Shown: positions 1-9,365 of the stretch, one piece after another | Position numbering within the stretch: position 1 is the first letter of the stretch | Layout: the number at the start of each line of letters is the position of its first letter | Source: Halarchaeum rubridurum | GTDB lineage: Archaea > Halobacteriota > Halobacteria > Halobacteriales > Halobacteriaceae | Direction: 5' to 3' | NCBI RefSeq assembly: GCF_014647115.1 | Contig: NZ_BMOO01000002.1 | Location: 124,001 to 188,000 of the forward strand | Length of the DNA: 64,000 nt | Notes under the pieces: generated by a model | The model's database searches: none | What the model saw: the letters and a program-made list of their open reading frames with translations, nothing else | What the model was told of the DNA's origin: nothing | Translations under genes and position numbers: made by a program

Positions 1-786
1 CTGCAAGCCGAGGGTCTCCAACCCCTCCGCGAACGGGTGGACGGCGGTAAAGATTATCGCGCCGGAGAAGGCAAAGCCGACGAGCACGAGCGCGACCCGC
101 GGAAGCCGCGGGTAGTTCTGGAAGTACGCGGGGACGCCGACGTGGGCCTCCGGCTCCTCGACGTCGCCGCGGACGACGATGAGGAGGTAGCAGACGTAGA
201 GGCCGACGAGGAAGAGCGTGTCGAGCGGGCCGATACCGCCGATGGGGACGACGAAGGCGTACGCCGTCGCGGCGAGGAGGAACGTGATCTCGATGGCGAT
301 GCTCCGGTCGAGCGTGACGGCGTCCGCGAGGAACCCCTCTCGTTTCTCGACGGCGCTGTCCTCGGCGCTCTTCGCCCGGTAGATGCTGAACAGGGCGATA
401 CCCGCCCAGCCGAGGCCGATGAGGATGCGGTTCGCGCCCGTCATGTTCGCGATGGCGAGGTTGGCGGCGTCGGCCGAGCCCGCCCCGGCCTGCCACGCGT
501 AGAGGGCGTCGACGGCGTACTCGGGCGCGACGGCGAGCACCGCGAGGACGGCGATGGCGAACGCCCGCGGGACGTCCTTCTCGGCGGTCTCGGCCGCCCA
601 CGCGAGGAGGAACGCAGCACCGAGGATGGCGACCCCGGCGACGAGCACCGCCGTCCCGGCGGCGACGTTCTCGCCGACGTGGACCGCACCGTAGCCGCCG
701 TAGCTCACGGCGAGCCAGAGCCACGGCACGGTCAGGAGGAGCGTGAGGACGACCGCGGCGAGCGGATGTCTGAGTCGAGAACGCAT
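1..786 (-). CDS. Sodium/calcium exchanger family membrane protein (CaCA), 3' end cut off
   Basis: The reading frame starts with ATG at 786 and stays open to base 1, giving 262 codons, so the C-terminus lies outside the window. It is a polytopic membrane protein. A first hydrophobic helix follows a short basic N-terminus at about residues 8-26. A second helix lies at about 38-65. The stretch VLAVAPEYAVDALYAWQAG matches the alpha-repeat signature of cation/Ca2+ exchangers, in which an acidic residue in APE(Y/L) helps bind the ion. The second half has more helices, then YRAKSAED on the cytoplasmic side. The family exchanges Na+ or H+ for Ca2+ across the cell membrane; the ion pair here is not known. 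The following 136 bases separate it from a divergent lipoprotein gene. Confidence 0.8.
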   Translation of the reverse strand, partial: MRSRLRHPLAAVVLTLLLTVPWLWLAVSYGGYGAVHVGENVAAGTAVLVAGVAILGAAFLLAWAAETAEKDVPRAFAIAVLAVLAVAPEYAVDALYAWQAGAGSADAANLAIANMTGANRILIGLGWAGIALFSIYRAKSAEDSAVEKREGFLADAVTLDRSIAIEITFLLAATAYAFVVPIGGIGPLDTLFLVGLYVCYLLIVVRGDVEEPEAHVGVPAYFQNYPRLPRVALVLVGFAFSGAIIFTAVHPFAEGLETLGLQ

Positions 787-922
787 TCGGACGGGCGGAG
801 GGCCCCCGGCCACATAAGCGACGAGGATGCCGCCGCAGCCGACGCCCGAACCCCCGTCGGGCGCACGCGGCGGGGACGCAAGCGCTTTGTTCGTCGCTTC
901 GCACAGCATCGGGTGGTCCCTC

Positions 923-1615
923 ATGGTCCCTCCCACGCGACGACGACGACTCCTCCACGTAGCCGTCGCCGGCCTCGGCGGATTGGCCGGCTGTAACGGA
1001 CTGTTCGGCGGCTCCGCCGAGTCCTCCCGCACCGTCGAATCGGGCGGCGAGCGAACGCACGACCCGGCGGACACCGTCGTCGATCCGCCGATGGTCCGCC
1101 GCCGGGTCGACGCGGACGTCCCGCCCATCCGCCCGCCGGACTTCGAGCGGGAGCGCGCCGACGGGAGCGCGCGCGAGCGGTTGTCCTTCGGCGCCGGATA
1201 CGCGGTCGTCGACTCGCGGTCGGCGGCGGCCCGGCTCGATGCGGACGACGAGGACGGAGCTGTCGCCGCGTTCGTCGACGCGACGGAGTTCGAGCGCGAG
1301 ACGCTGTTCCTCCAGACGCGGCTCGTCGCGGCGTGTTACCGCCTGCGCCTCTGTCACGTCTCGTGGGGGCCGGACGAGATCGAGACGGAGTACGTCCGGC
1401 GGCTCAGGCCGTACGATGAGCGCTGCGCGAGCGACGCGCAGGTCTTCGAGTCCCGGCTGATCCGGCTCCCGGTCGCCCTCGACGGGGACGCTATCAACTC
1501 CTTCGCCACGGGCGTCGGCACCGGCGGGTGCGGGCACGGAGCGAGAGGTGCGTCCGGCGCCGAGCGCGACGCATCGGCGGACGCCGCCGGCTCCGCGGGA
1601 GGTGACGGGCGGTGA
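923..1615 (+). CDS. Predicted lipoprotein of unknown function
   Basis: Protein of 230 residues. I chose ATG 923 rather than the upstream ATG 827 in the same frame because 923 puts an arginine cluster (RRRR) directly before a hydrophobic stretch ending in the lipobox LAGC. The mature part has no family I recognise. It is rich in Arg, Asp and Ala and contains a central section with paired cysteines (AACYRLRLC) and a Gly/Ala/Asp-rich tail. The gene overlaps the next lipoprotein gene by four bases (GTGA), so the two are probably translated together and may act together at the outer face of the membrane. Confidence 0.65.
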   Translation: MVPPTRRRRLLHVAVAGLGGLAGCNGLFGGSAESSRTVESGGERTHDPADTVVDPPMVRRRVDADVPPIRPPDFERERADGSARERLSFGAGYAVVDSRSAAARLDADDEDGAVAAFVDATEFERETLFLQTRLVAACYRLRLCHVSWGPDEIETEYVRRLRPYDERCASDAQVFESRLIRLPVALDGDAINSFATGVGTGGCGHGARGASGAERDASADAAGSAGGDGR

Positions 1616-2898
1616 GCGACGGGCGGGCGGCGACGCGCCGCGGTTTCCTCGCGGTCGTCGGCGGGAGCACCCTCGCCGGCTGTAGCGGCCTCGACCGCCT
1701 CGGGAACGACGGCGAGTCGGCGCCGACCGTCTCGGCGTACCGCTTCCGCGACGCGGCCGACGACGAGTCGACCCCGGTGGTCGCCGAGTCGATCCCGGTC
1801 GAGATAGAGGCGTCGGCGCTGCGCGCGCGCTCGCGCCGCGTCGACGACCTCCTCGGGACGGTGCCGATCCCGCTCGACGCGGGGCGGCTCCCGAACGGCG
1901 TGATCCGCGAGCGCCTCCTGGACGCGGCGGACGACGCGACGACGGCCGGGCAGCGCGCACGGTCGGCGCGAACGCGCTTCGAGGCGCTCCGACACCTCTC
2001 GCGGGCGCGCGAGCGAGCGCGATACGCGGCGGCCGGCTGGGCGTACGTCGAGACGAACCGGACGGAAGCGACGCTCCGCGCGGCCCACCGACGCGCGCGT
2101 GACGACGCCCGGACGCTGCGGGCGGACCTCGCGTATCGCGGCGCGGACCCGGTCCGCGCGGCCCTCGTCTACGCGCGGGCGGAACGGCGTCTCGCGGTCG
2201 TCGCCGACTCCGCTCCCGCCGTCCACGAGTCGAGCCCGCTCCTGCGCGTCGCCGAATGGGGGGAGCGGGCCGAGTCGGCGCGCGCGAGCACCGACGACGC
2301 GCGCTACCTGCTCGCCCGGTACGCGGCGTCGCTCCCGGACGACGCGGGGACGGTCGAAAACGCACTCACCGCGGCGGCGGACGCGCTCGCCGACGACCTC
2401 CGGGAGCGGCGCGCGGCCCTCCCGTCCGAACCGAGCGGGGACGACCGCGACGAGTTCGGCTGGCGGCTCCGCGGCCGCCTCCGCGACGACGTCGAGTCGG
2501 GCGTCCGGCGGCTGTCGGACCCCGTCGGCCCCGCTCGCGCGGTCGTCGACGCCGTCGGGGGGTTCGCGGCCGCCGGCGCGTACGAGCGCGTCCGGTCCCG
2601 ACTCGACGGGGACGGGGGCGCGTACCGCGTCGAGGACGCCGCGGACGTACGCGAAGCCCGCCAGCGCGCGCTCGACGCGATTCGGAATGCGCTCGCGGAG
2701 AGCCCGCGGCCCGCGCTCGCCCGTCCGACGCTCGCGGACGCGGCGATGTCCGTCACGTACGCCGACGACTCCCTCGCCGGTTACCGCGGGGACGTGCGGG
2801 TGCGACGCCTCCACGACCCCCTCCGTCGGTACGCCGCCGCGGCCGCGCGGGCCGAAAGCGTGCCCGCCGCGTGCCGGCGGGTCGTCGCCGCACTGTGA
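1612..2898 (+). CDS. Predicted Tat lipoprotein of unknown function, mostly alpha-helical
   Basis: Protein of 428 residues starting with GTG at 1612, which overlaps the stop codon of the upstream lipoprotein gene. The N-terminus TRRGFLAVVGGSTLAGCSG carries a twin-arginine motif and a lipobox. The remainder is very rich in Ala, Arg, Asp and Glu with heptad-like spacing and looks almost entirely helical, with no membrane segment after the signal. I do not recognise a family. It forms a two-gene unit with the gene before it, and its end faces the AIR-synthase-like gene 61 bases away. Confidence 0.65.
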   Translation: MSDGRAATRRGFLAVVGGSTLAGCSGLDRLGNDGESAPTVSAYRFRDAADDESTPVVAESIPVEIEASALRARSRRVDDLLGTVPIPLDAGRLPNGVIRERLLDAADDATTAGQRARSARTRFEALRHLSRARERARYAAAGWAYVETNRTEATLRAAHRRARDDARTLRADLAYRGADPVRAALVYARAERRLAVVADSAPAVHESSPLLRVAEWGERAESARASTDDARYLLARYAASLPDDAGTVENALTAAADALADDLRERRAALPSEPSGDDRDEFGWRLRGRLRDDVESGVRRLSDPVGPARAVVDAVGGFAAAGAYERVRSRLDGDGGAYRVEDAADVREARQRALDAIRNALAESPRPALARPTLADAAMSVTYADDSLAGYRGDVRVRRLHDPLRRYAAAAARAESVPAACRRVVAAL

Positions 2899-2959
2899 GC
2901 GGCCGCGACCCCGACGCGAATCCGCGCCGGGACGGCAATCGCTCACCCTCCGGTACGCG

Positions 2960-3919
2960 TTACTCCAGTAGCTCGTAGACCTCGTCCGTCGGCGGGGCCT
3001 CGAACCGCTCGCCGTCGAGGCTGACACCGGCGTCGCCGTCCGCGACGGTGCCGACCACGGCCGCGTCGATTCCGGCGTCCGCGCACGCGGCGAGGACGGC
3101 GTCGCTCTCGTCGGACGGGACGGCGGCGAGCAGGCCGCCCGAACAGAGGACGCGCAGGGGGTCGACGCCCGCGGCCTCGCAGAGCGCGCGGGTCTCCTCG
3201 CGCACCGGCACGTCGTCGCGCGCGACGTCGATGGTGACGTCGGCGGCGAGCGCGAGGTCGACGAGACCGGCGAGGACGCCGCCCTCCGTCGGGTCGTGCA
3301 TCGCGTTCGCGTGCGAGCGGACGGCCGCGGCGTCCGGGATGATGCTGACGTCGTCGAAGAACGCGCGAGCGCGCTCGACCGTGTCGTCGTCGACGCCGTC
3401 GAGGTGTTCGCGGTAGTCGGTGGCGAGCACGCCGGTCGCCTCGATTCCGGCGGCCTTCGTGAGGACGACGTCGTCGCCGGGTTCCGCGCCGGACGTCGGA
3501 ACGAACGAGTCGGCGCGCCCCAGCGCGGTCATGGAGACGAGCGGCCGGTCGAGGCCGACGACGCTCTCCGAGTGGCCGGCGACGACCGACTGGTCGAGGT
3601 CGCTCGCGGTCTCGTCTATCTGACCCACGACCTCGCCGAGCAGGTCGGTGTCGTGCTCGGGGAGGAGGACGGTCGAGGTGAGGTAGCGGGGGTCGCCGCC
3701 CGCGGCCGCGACCGTATTCGTGACGATGGTGACGGCGAGCTGACCGATGCGGTCGGCCGCCATCGATATCGGGTCGGTGCTGACGACGAGGGTCTCGTCG
3801 CCGACCTGCACGCCCGCGGCGTCCTCGCCCGGCCCCGGTCCGACGACGACGCGCTCGTCGTCCGCGCCCGTGCGACCGTACACTTCGTCGAGAAGTTCGT
3901 CGGCGCTGAACTTGCTCAT
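2960..3919 (-). CDS. AIR synthase-related / HypE-like protein
   Basis: Protein of 319 residues with the fold of the PurM/HypE/SelD/ThiL ATP-binding superfamily. Visible signatures are GPGPGEDAAG near residue 30 (the ATP-binding Gly/Asp loop), STDPIS, TNTVAAAGGDP in the middle of the N-terminal domain, and HDPTEGGVL in the C-terminal domain. HypE makes the thiocarbamate precursor of hydrogenase cyanide ligands, but it ends in a PRxC cysteine. This protein ends in VYELLE and has no terminal cysteine, so it is not a true HypE, and no other hydrogenase maturation gene lies in the window. The real substrate is unknown. I used ATG 3919; an upstream ATG at 4021 would add an arginine-rich tail that does not look like this family. 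Confidence 0.75.
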   Translation of the reverse strand: MSKFSADELLDEVYGRTGADDERVVVGPGPGEDAAGVQVGDETLVVSTDPISMAADRIGQLAVTIVTNTVAAAGGDPRYLTSTVLLPEHDTDLLGEVVGQIDETASDLDQSVVAGHSESVVGLDRPLVSMTALGRADSFVPTSGAEPGDDVVLTKAAGIEATGVLATDYREHLDGVDDDTVERARAFFDDVSIIPDAAAVRSHANAMHDPTEGGVLAGLVDLALAADVTIDVARDDVPVREETRALCEAAGVDPLRVLCSGGLLAAVPSDESDAVLAACADAGIDAAVVGTVADGDAGVSLDGERFEAPPTDEVYELLE

Positions 3920-4040
3920 ACGACCGTGGCGGCCGGATCGCGGTTGATACTTGTGGCCGGCAGCGCGTGGGAGCGCACGGGAACGACGCCACGAGCGATG
4001 GACCTCTCGATAAACTATCACTCGCTCGCCTATTTTTTGG

Positions 4041-5195
4041 TCAGTCGTGGATGGTACGGGCGAGAAAATCGGTCATCGCCTCGGGTCCAGCTGGGGCCCG
4101 ACCCGCGACGAGGTCGCCCGAGATCGACGTGTCACTCGTATGAGTATGGGTGACACGAACGGTCTGCTTAATCGTCGGGTCGGTGATAAGGTCATCAAAG
4201 AAGAACTCGTGGCCGAGCTCGTGGAGAAGATAGAGCGTTGCGTCCACACCCGCATCCTGAAGCGATTCATAGAGGATGACGTCCTGCAGATACGGGACGA
4301 CCCTGTCCTGTAGACCATGCATCATCTGCATGGGTGGCGTGCCCTCGTCCACGTAGGTGATCGGGTTCGCACGCTCGACTTTCGCTTCGTTCTCCGTAAT
4401 CTGTCCTCCGAGGAGGAGTGACTCCGGGGAGTTCGCCGCGTTATGTGAGATAACGCCCGAGACCCCCTCACGCTCAAACTGGTCCTGCATCCGAAGAAAG
4501 TCCGTCGGCGTGAACCACAGCATCGCCGCTTGCACGGTCCCGGACTGCTCGGTCGCCACGGTGGGAGTCGTCTGCTCGTCAGTATAGACGTCACCAGCAA
4601 CGTCCGTAACGTCATCAACGGTCGCGGTAAGCGCCGCGAGGTGCGACCCTGCCGAAGTGCCCCAAACAGCGACCTGATCGGCGTCGTAGCCGTACTGACC
4701 AGCGTTCGCACGGAGCCAGCGGACCGACGCCTTTGTGTCGAGTATCTGCGCCGGAAACGTCGCTCTGGGTGTTGGATTATCCGGGTCCGGCTCCAGCGCG
4801 GGCTCCATTCCGTCGGGAATCTCGGAGAGCCGATAGTCAACGGTGGCAACGGCGTACCCCGTCTCGGCGAGTCGCCGAAGCATCGCCGTATCTTCCTTCC
4901 GTGTACCGGCTATCCAGCCACCGCCGTGGAAATACACCAAGAGCGGGGGGTCAGACTCGGTTTGCGGGACGTAGAGATCCAGTTTCAACGCCCCTTGCCT
5001 GCGTTCGGCGTACGTAAGTCCCTCGTAGGCGGTAATATTCGATGAGTTGGTCGATTCGCCCGGCGTCGTTGATGATCGATTCGTCGTCTCGTCGTCGCCC
5101 AGCGACGAACAGCCGGCGAGTGCGAGTGTGGTCGCGACGCCACCGACTTGGGTGAGATATTGTCGTCGGGAAAACCTCGGTTCTTGTCCAGTCAC
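4041..5195 (-). CDS. Secreted alpha/beta-hydrolase (esterase/lipase-like), Tat lipoprotein
   Basis: Protein of 384 residues. The N-terminus has twin arginines at 10-11 and a lipobox LAGC ending near 29, followed by a Ser/Thr-rich linker, so it should be exported folded and anchored outside the cell. The catalytic domain starts near residue 60 and resembles the carboxylesterase / BD-FAE branch. It has an oxyanion-hole motif HGGGW at 90-94 and nucleophile Ser181 in GTSAG. The probable acid and base are the Asp in QDRVVP and the His in ELGHEF. The substrate cannot be told from sequence. The gene and the 220 bases upstream are visibly richer in A and T than everything around them, and codon third positions are less GC-biased, which suggests recent acquisition. 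Confidence 0.85.
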   Translation of the reverse strand: MTGQEPRFSRRQYLTQVGGVATTLALAGCSSLGDDETTNRSSTTPGESTNSSNITAYEGLTYAERRQGALKLDLYVPQTESDPPLLVYFHGGGWIAGTRKEDTAMLRRLAETGYAVATVDYRLSEIPDGMEPALEPDPDNPTPRATFPAQILDTKASVRWLRANAGQYGYDADQVAVWGTSAGSHLAALTATVDDVTDVAGDVYTDEQTTPTVATEQSGTVQAAMLWFTPTDFLRMQDQFEREGVSGVISHNAANSPESLLLGGQITENEAKVERANPITYVDEGTPPMQMMHGLQDRVVPYLQDVILYESLQDAGVDATLYLLHELGHEFFFDDLITDPTIKQTVRVTHTHTSDTSISGDLVAGRAPAGPEAMTDFLARTIHD

Positions 5196-5383
5196 GACAC
5201 TAACACTATATTATTCCATATTAATCATTTTGGTTACGGTGAACTTCGTATCTGAGAATGGTCGAACAAAATTCTGTTATTTTGGCCTTGCTGTGACAAG
5301 AACACCCCACAGTCACACAGCGCCGTTGAATTGCCGGGTCGAACCCAGTGTGTGGACTGAAAATCTCGGTTACGATGCCGGGG

Positions 5384-5389
5384 TTTTAA
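5384..5389 (+). promoter_or_regulatory. TATA-like element of the BCCT transporter gene
   Basis: TTTTAA in an otherwise GC-rich stretch. A start site about 26 bases downstream would fall near 5412. That is after GTG 5405 and before ATG 5423, which is one reason to prefer ATG 5423 as the translation start. Confidence 0.4.
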
Positions 5390-5422
5390 CCGCGCGCCCG
5401 GGGAGTGTGCGAGCGTTCTACG

Positions 5423-7045
5423 ATGTCACGGTCGCCACGCCGCGCGCTCGCGGAGTTCGCCGAGGAGGTGGACGTCCTCCCCTTCGTCGCGGGCGCGTCG
5501 ATATCGCTGTTGTTCGTCGCCGTCACCGCGCTGTACACGGAGACGGTCTCGACGCGGCTGACGACCGCGTACGGCGCCGTCGGGCGCGGGCTCTCGTGGC
5601 TCTACCTCGCCAGCGGCTTCCTCCTCGTCGTCCTCGCCGCCGTCCTCATGTGCAGTCGCTACGGTCGGCTCACGCTCGGCGAGGGCGACCCCGAGTACAG
5701 CTACGTCTCGTACGTGGCGATGTTCTTCTCCGCGGGGTTGTCGGCGGGCATCGTCTTCTTCGGGCCCGTCGAGGCCCTCCTGCACTACCAGACCGTCCCG
5801 CCGTACTTCGCGGACGTCGCGGGCGGGACGGAGGCGGCGATGGTGCCCGCGCTGGCGACGACGTTCTTCAACTACGGCATGACGGCGTGGGGCGGCTACC
5901 TCGCCATCGGCCTCCCCGTCGCGTACTACGCCTACAACGAGGGCGCGCCGTTCCGCGTCTCGACCGCGCTCCTGCCGCTGCTCGGCCGCGACAACCTCGA
6001 CGGCGTCGTCGGGCGGACCGTGGACGTCCTCGCCGTCGTCGCCACCATCGGCGGCGTCGCCACCGGCCTCGGCTTCATCGCCACCCAGCTCCTCACGGGC
6101 GTCACGTACGGGACGGGCGTCGAGTTCGGGCCGGCGGCGACCGTTCTGGTCATCGTCGGTATCACGGTCGTCTTCACCGTCTCGCTGCTCGCGGGCGTGA
6201 ACCGCGGCATCCGGCGGCTCTCGGACTTCAACCTCGCGCTGATGGCGCTCTTGCTCGCGGTGACGTTCGTCTTCGGGCCGACGCTCGACGTCCTCAACGT
6301 CGGCTCGACGGCGCTCGGCGTCTACCTCGCGCGGTTCTTCGAGATGAGCCTGTTCACGGGCGCGACCGGCGGCGCGGGGTACGTGAGCGCGTGGCCGGTC
6401 TTCTACGTCTCGTGGTGGATCGCGTGGGCCCCCTTCGTCGGGTTGTTCCTCGCGCGCATCTCGCGCGGCCGGACGATACGCGAGGTGCTGTTCACGAGCC
6501 TCGTCACGATGACCGGGGTGTCGGTCACCTGGTTCACCGTCGTCGGCGGGACGTCGATGTGGCTCCAGCACGCCGGCGTCGCGGAGATACTCGACCCGGT
6601 CGGACGCCTCGGAAACGGCGTCGCCGGCTACGCGCTCTTCGGCGCGCTCCCGCTCGGCGACCTCTGGAGCGCGCTGTTCATGGTGCTCGTCGTGACGTTC
6701 TTCGCCACCTCGGCGGACTCCTCCACGCTCTCCGTGGCGATGTTGACCACGGGCGGGGCGGAGAACCCCTCCGCGCTCAACCGCCTCTTCTGGGGCGTCC
6801 TGCAGGGCGTCGTCGCGGCGATCCTCGTCGTCCTCGGCGGCGCGAGCGCGCTGCGCTCCTCCGTCATCGTCACGGGCGCGCCGTTCGCCGTCATCTGCGT
6901 CGTCGCGTTCGTCTGCTTCCTCCGGCGACTCGGCCGCGACGCCGACCCGCTCGTGTTCGGACCGAACCGGACGTGGTTCCGCGCCCCGGACGATGCCGGG
7001 CGCACCGCGGGCGAGAACGGCACGAGCGGGGCTAACGACGACTGA
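5423..7045 (+). CDS. BCCT-family transporter (betaine/carnitine/choline type)
   Basis: Protein of 540 residues with about 12 membrane helices, the usual size for the family. The family signature is clear: a tryptophan-rich helix VSWWIAWAPFVGLFLARIS followed by RGRTIREV, and the early GIVFFGPVEALLHY segment, which corresponds to the substrate-binding helix. The C-terminal end is short and acidic, without the long sensor tail of the osmosensing BetP. BCCT carriers take up compatible solutes such as glycine betaine, coupled to Na+ or H+, which suits life in high salt. The exact substrate is not decided by the sequence. The 227 bases upstream are AT-rich and carry no other gene. Confidence 0.9.
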   Translation: MSRSPRRALAEFAEEVDVLPFVAGASISLLFVAVTALYTETVSTRLTTAYGAVGRGLSWLYLASGFLLVVLAAVLMCSRYGRLTLGEGDPEYSYVSYVAMFFSAGLSAGIVFFGPVEALLHYQTVPPYFADVAGGTEAAMVPALATTFFNYGMTAWGGYLAIGLPVAYYAYNEGAPFRVSTALLPLLGRDNLDGVVGRTVDVLAVVATIGGVATGLGFIATQLLTGVTYGTGVEFGPAATVLVIVGITVVFTVSLLAGVNRGIRRLSDFNLALMALLLAVTFVFGPTLDVLNVGSTALGVYLARFFEMSLFTGATGGAGYVSAWPVFYVSWWIAWAPFVGLFLARISRGRTIREVLFTSLVTMTGVSVTWFTVVGGTSMWLQHAGVAEILDPVGRLGNGVAGYALFGALPLGDLWSALFMVLVVTFFATSADSSTLSVAMLTTGGAENPSALNRLFWGVLQGVVAAILVVLGGASALRSSVIVTGAPFAVICVVAFVCFLRRLGRDADPLVFGPNRTWFRAPDDAGRTAGENGTSGANDD

Positions 7046-7157
7046 CGGGCGCGCGTCGCGCGTCGTCGGACGTCGTCACGCGTCGCCTCGACTTCACGGT
7101 ACGTTTTAGCCGCTGGACGGCGTAGCGGGCGGTGAACGACTCTATCGAGAGCAGTCC

Positions 7158-9365
7158 ATGTTTCCCGCAGCCCCCATCCGGGTCCTCTACGTCGACGCCC
7201 GGTCCGAGGTCGCCGAAACGGTCGCGGAGCGTCTCGAACGCGAGGATGAACGTTTCGCCGTCGAGACCGTCCCGAACGCGTCGACGGCGCTCGCTGTCCT
7301 CGCGGAGCACGCCGTCGACTGCGTCGTCTCCGAATACGACCTCCCCGAGTGCGACGGCCTCGACTTCCTCGACGCCGTCCGCGCCGACCACCCCGACCTC
7401 CCGTTCGTCCTCTTCACGGAGACGGGCAGCGAGGAGATAGCCAGCCGCGCGATTACGGCGGGCGTCACGGACTATCTGCGAAACGAGGACGGCGACGAGC
7501 AGTACGTCCTCCTCGCCAACCGCGTGGGACACGCCGTGGAGCGCCGACGGGCGACGGTCGAGCGCCGCGAGAACGAGCGCCGTTTCGAGGCCGTTTTCGA
7601 GGACCCCGAGATGCTCGTCGGCCTCCTCGCCCCGGACGGCACCGTCCAGCGCGTCAACGGCACGGCGATGTCGTTCGTCGACGCCGAGCGCGACGACGTG
7701 CTCGGCGCGCCGTTCTGGGAGACGGCGTGGTGGGACCCGGACGACGCGGCGAGGGTGCGGTCGTGGGTCGAACGCGCCGCCGCCGGGGAGTACGTCTCCT
7801 TCGACGCGGACGGTACCGACGCGCGCGGCGAGCCGTACAGCGTCAGCGGGACGATTCGGCCCGTGACGGTCGAGGGCGAAGTCGTCTCGCTCATCGCGTC
7901 GGCGCGCGAAATCACGGAGCGCCGCCGACAGCGCCGCGAACTCGAAGCCGAGCAGGCGTTCGTCGACCAGGCGCTCGACACGCTCACGGACATCTTCTAC
8001 GTGCTCGATACGTCGGGGCGCGTCGAGCGCTGGAACGAGCGCCTCGGCGAGGTGACGGGCTACGACGCGGACGACCTTTCGGGGACGCTCGCCACGGCGT
8101 TCTTCGACGACGAGGACGCGGCGCGCGTCGCCGCGGCAATCGAGGAGACCTTCCGAACCGGGGAGGCGACGGTCCGCGCGGACGTCGTCACCGTGGACGG
8201 CGAGGCCATCCCCCACGAACTCACGGGCGCGCGCCTGACGGACGCGGACGGCGAACTCGTCGGGCTCGTCGGCGTCGGGCGCGACCTCACGGAGCGCCGC
8301 GCCCGCGAGCGCGAGATCGAGCGGATGCGCGACCTCCTCGAACGGACGGAGCGAATCGCGGACGTCGGCGGCTGGGAGATCGACCCGGAGACCCGGGAGG
8401 TCTTCCGGACCGAGGGGGTGCGCGACCTCTACGGGGTCGAGACGGCCGACACCGTCCCGCTCGAAGCGGCGCTCGACGTCTACCACGAAGCGGACCGGGA
8501 GACCGTCGCCGAGGCCGTCGAGGCCGCCCTCTCGGACGGCGAGGCGTTCGACGTCGAAGTGCGGTGCGTGCGCCCGGACGGCGAGACGCGCTGGGTTCGT
8601 CTCCAGGGCGTCCCCGAGACGGCGGACGGGACGGTCGTCGCGCTCCGCGGCGCGATACAGGACCGAACGGCGCAGCGGCGCTACGAGCGCGAGCTCGAAC
8701 GGCAGAACGCCCGCCTCGACGAGTTCGCGAGCGTCGTCTCGCACGACCTGCGGAACCCGCTGCAGGTGGCGGACGGCTATCTCGACCTCGCGCGCGAGGA
8801 GTGCGACAGCGACCACCTCGACACCGTCTCGGGCGCGCACGACCGGATGTCCGCGCTCATCGACGACCTCCTGACGCTCGCCCGTGACGGCGAGGACGCG
8901 ACCGCCCGCGAGCCGATTTCGCTCGGCGGGTTCGTCCGGGAGTGTTGGGAGCACGTCGACACCGCGGACGCGACGCTCGACGCGGCCGTCACGGGAACGG
9001 TCCGGGCGGACCGGGGACGCCTCCAGCAGCTCGTCGAGAACCTCTTTCGAAACGCCGTCGAGCACGGTGGCGAGAGCGTGACGGTCACGGTCGGTCGCCT
9101 CGACGACGGCTTCTACGTCGCCGACGACGGGACCGGCATCCCGCCGGACGTCCGCGCGGAGATCGGCGAGGACGGCCAGGTCTCGACGTCGCGGGGACCC
9201 GGTCTCGGCCTGCGCATCGTCGGGCAGGTCGTCGCGGCGCACGACTGGGCGTTCGAGGCGACGGAGAGCGAAGCGGGCGGCGCGCGCTTCGAGATTACCG
9301 GTGTCGAGTTCGACGACGCGGCGGCCGACGACGGCGCGACCGACGACGCGGCGGTCGACGACTGA
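7158..9365 (+). CDS. Receiver-PAS-PAS-PAS histidine kinase with a degenerate receiver domain
   Basis: Protein of 735 residues, soluble. Residues 1-125 form a response-regulator receiver fold. Three PAS regions follow at roughly 140-260, 270-390 and 395-510, each ending in a coiled ITERR/LTERR/QDRTAQ linker. The kinase core has the H-box SHDLRNPLQV, N-box LFRNAVEHGG and G-boxes DDGTGIP and GPGLGL. In the receiver, the position of the phosphorylated Asp is Glu59 (VSEYDLP), the acidic pair is incomplete (VDARSE), and the conserved Lys is missing (YLRNEDG). The domain is therefore unlikely to be phosphorylated in the usual way. No cognate regulator lies beside it. The input signal is unknown. A TATA-like TTTTAG at 7104 fits a short leader before ATG 7158. 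Confidence 0.88.
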   Translation: MFPAAPIRVLYVDARSEVAETVAERLEREDERFAVETVPNASTALAVLAEHAVDCVVSEYDLPECDGLDFLDAVRADHPDLPFVLFTETGSEEIASRAITAGVTDYLRNEDGDEQYVLLANRVGHAVERRRATVERRENERRFEAVFEDPEMLVGLLAPDGTVQRVNGTAMSFVDAERDDVLGAPFWETAWWDPDDAARVRSWVERAAAGEYVSFDADGTDARGEPYSVSGTIRPVTVEGEVVSLIASAREITERRRQRRELEAEQAFVDQALDTLTDIFYVLDTSGRVERWNERLGEVTGYDADDLSGTLATAFFDDEDAARVAAAIEETFRTGEATVRADVVTVDGEAIPHELTGARLTDADGELVGLVGVGRDLTERRAREREIERMRDLLERTERIADVGGWEIDPETREVFRTEGVRDLYGVETADTVPLEAALDVYHEADRETVAEAVEAALSDGEAFDVEVRCVRPDGETRWVRLQGVPETADGTVVALRGAIQDRTAQRRYERELERQNARLDEFASVVSHDLRNPLQVADGYLDLAREECDSDHLDTVSGAHDRMSALIDDLLTLARDGEDATAREPISLGGFVRECWEHVDTADATLDAAVTGTVRADRGRLQQLVENLFRNAVEHGGESVTVTVGRLDDGFYVADDGTGIPPDVRAEIGEDGQVSTSRGPGLGLRIVGQVVAAHDWAFEATESEAGGARFEITGVEFDDAAADDGATDDAAVDD

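Noticed and set aside
2960-3919. Calling the AIR-synthase-like gene hypE
   Set aside because: The C-terminal cysteine motif of HypE is absent and no other hydrogenase maturation gene is in the window.
5405-5422. GTG 5405 as start of the BCCT transporter
   Set aside because: The TATA-like element at 5384 would start transcription at about 5412, after this codon; ATG 5423 fits better.
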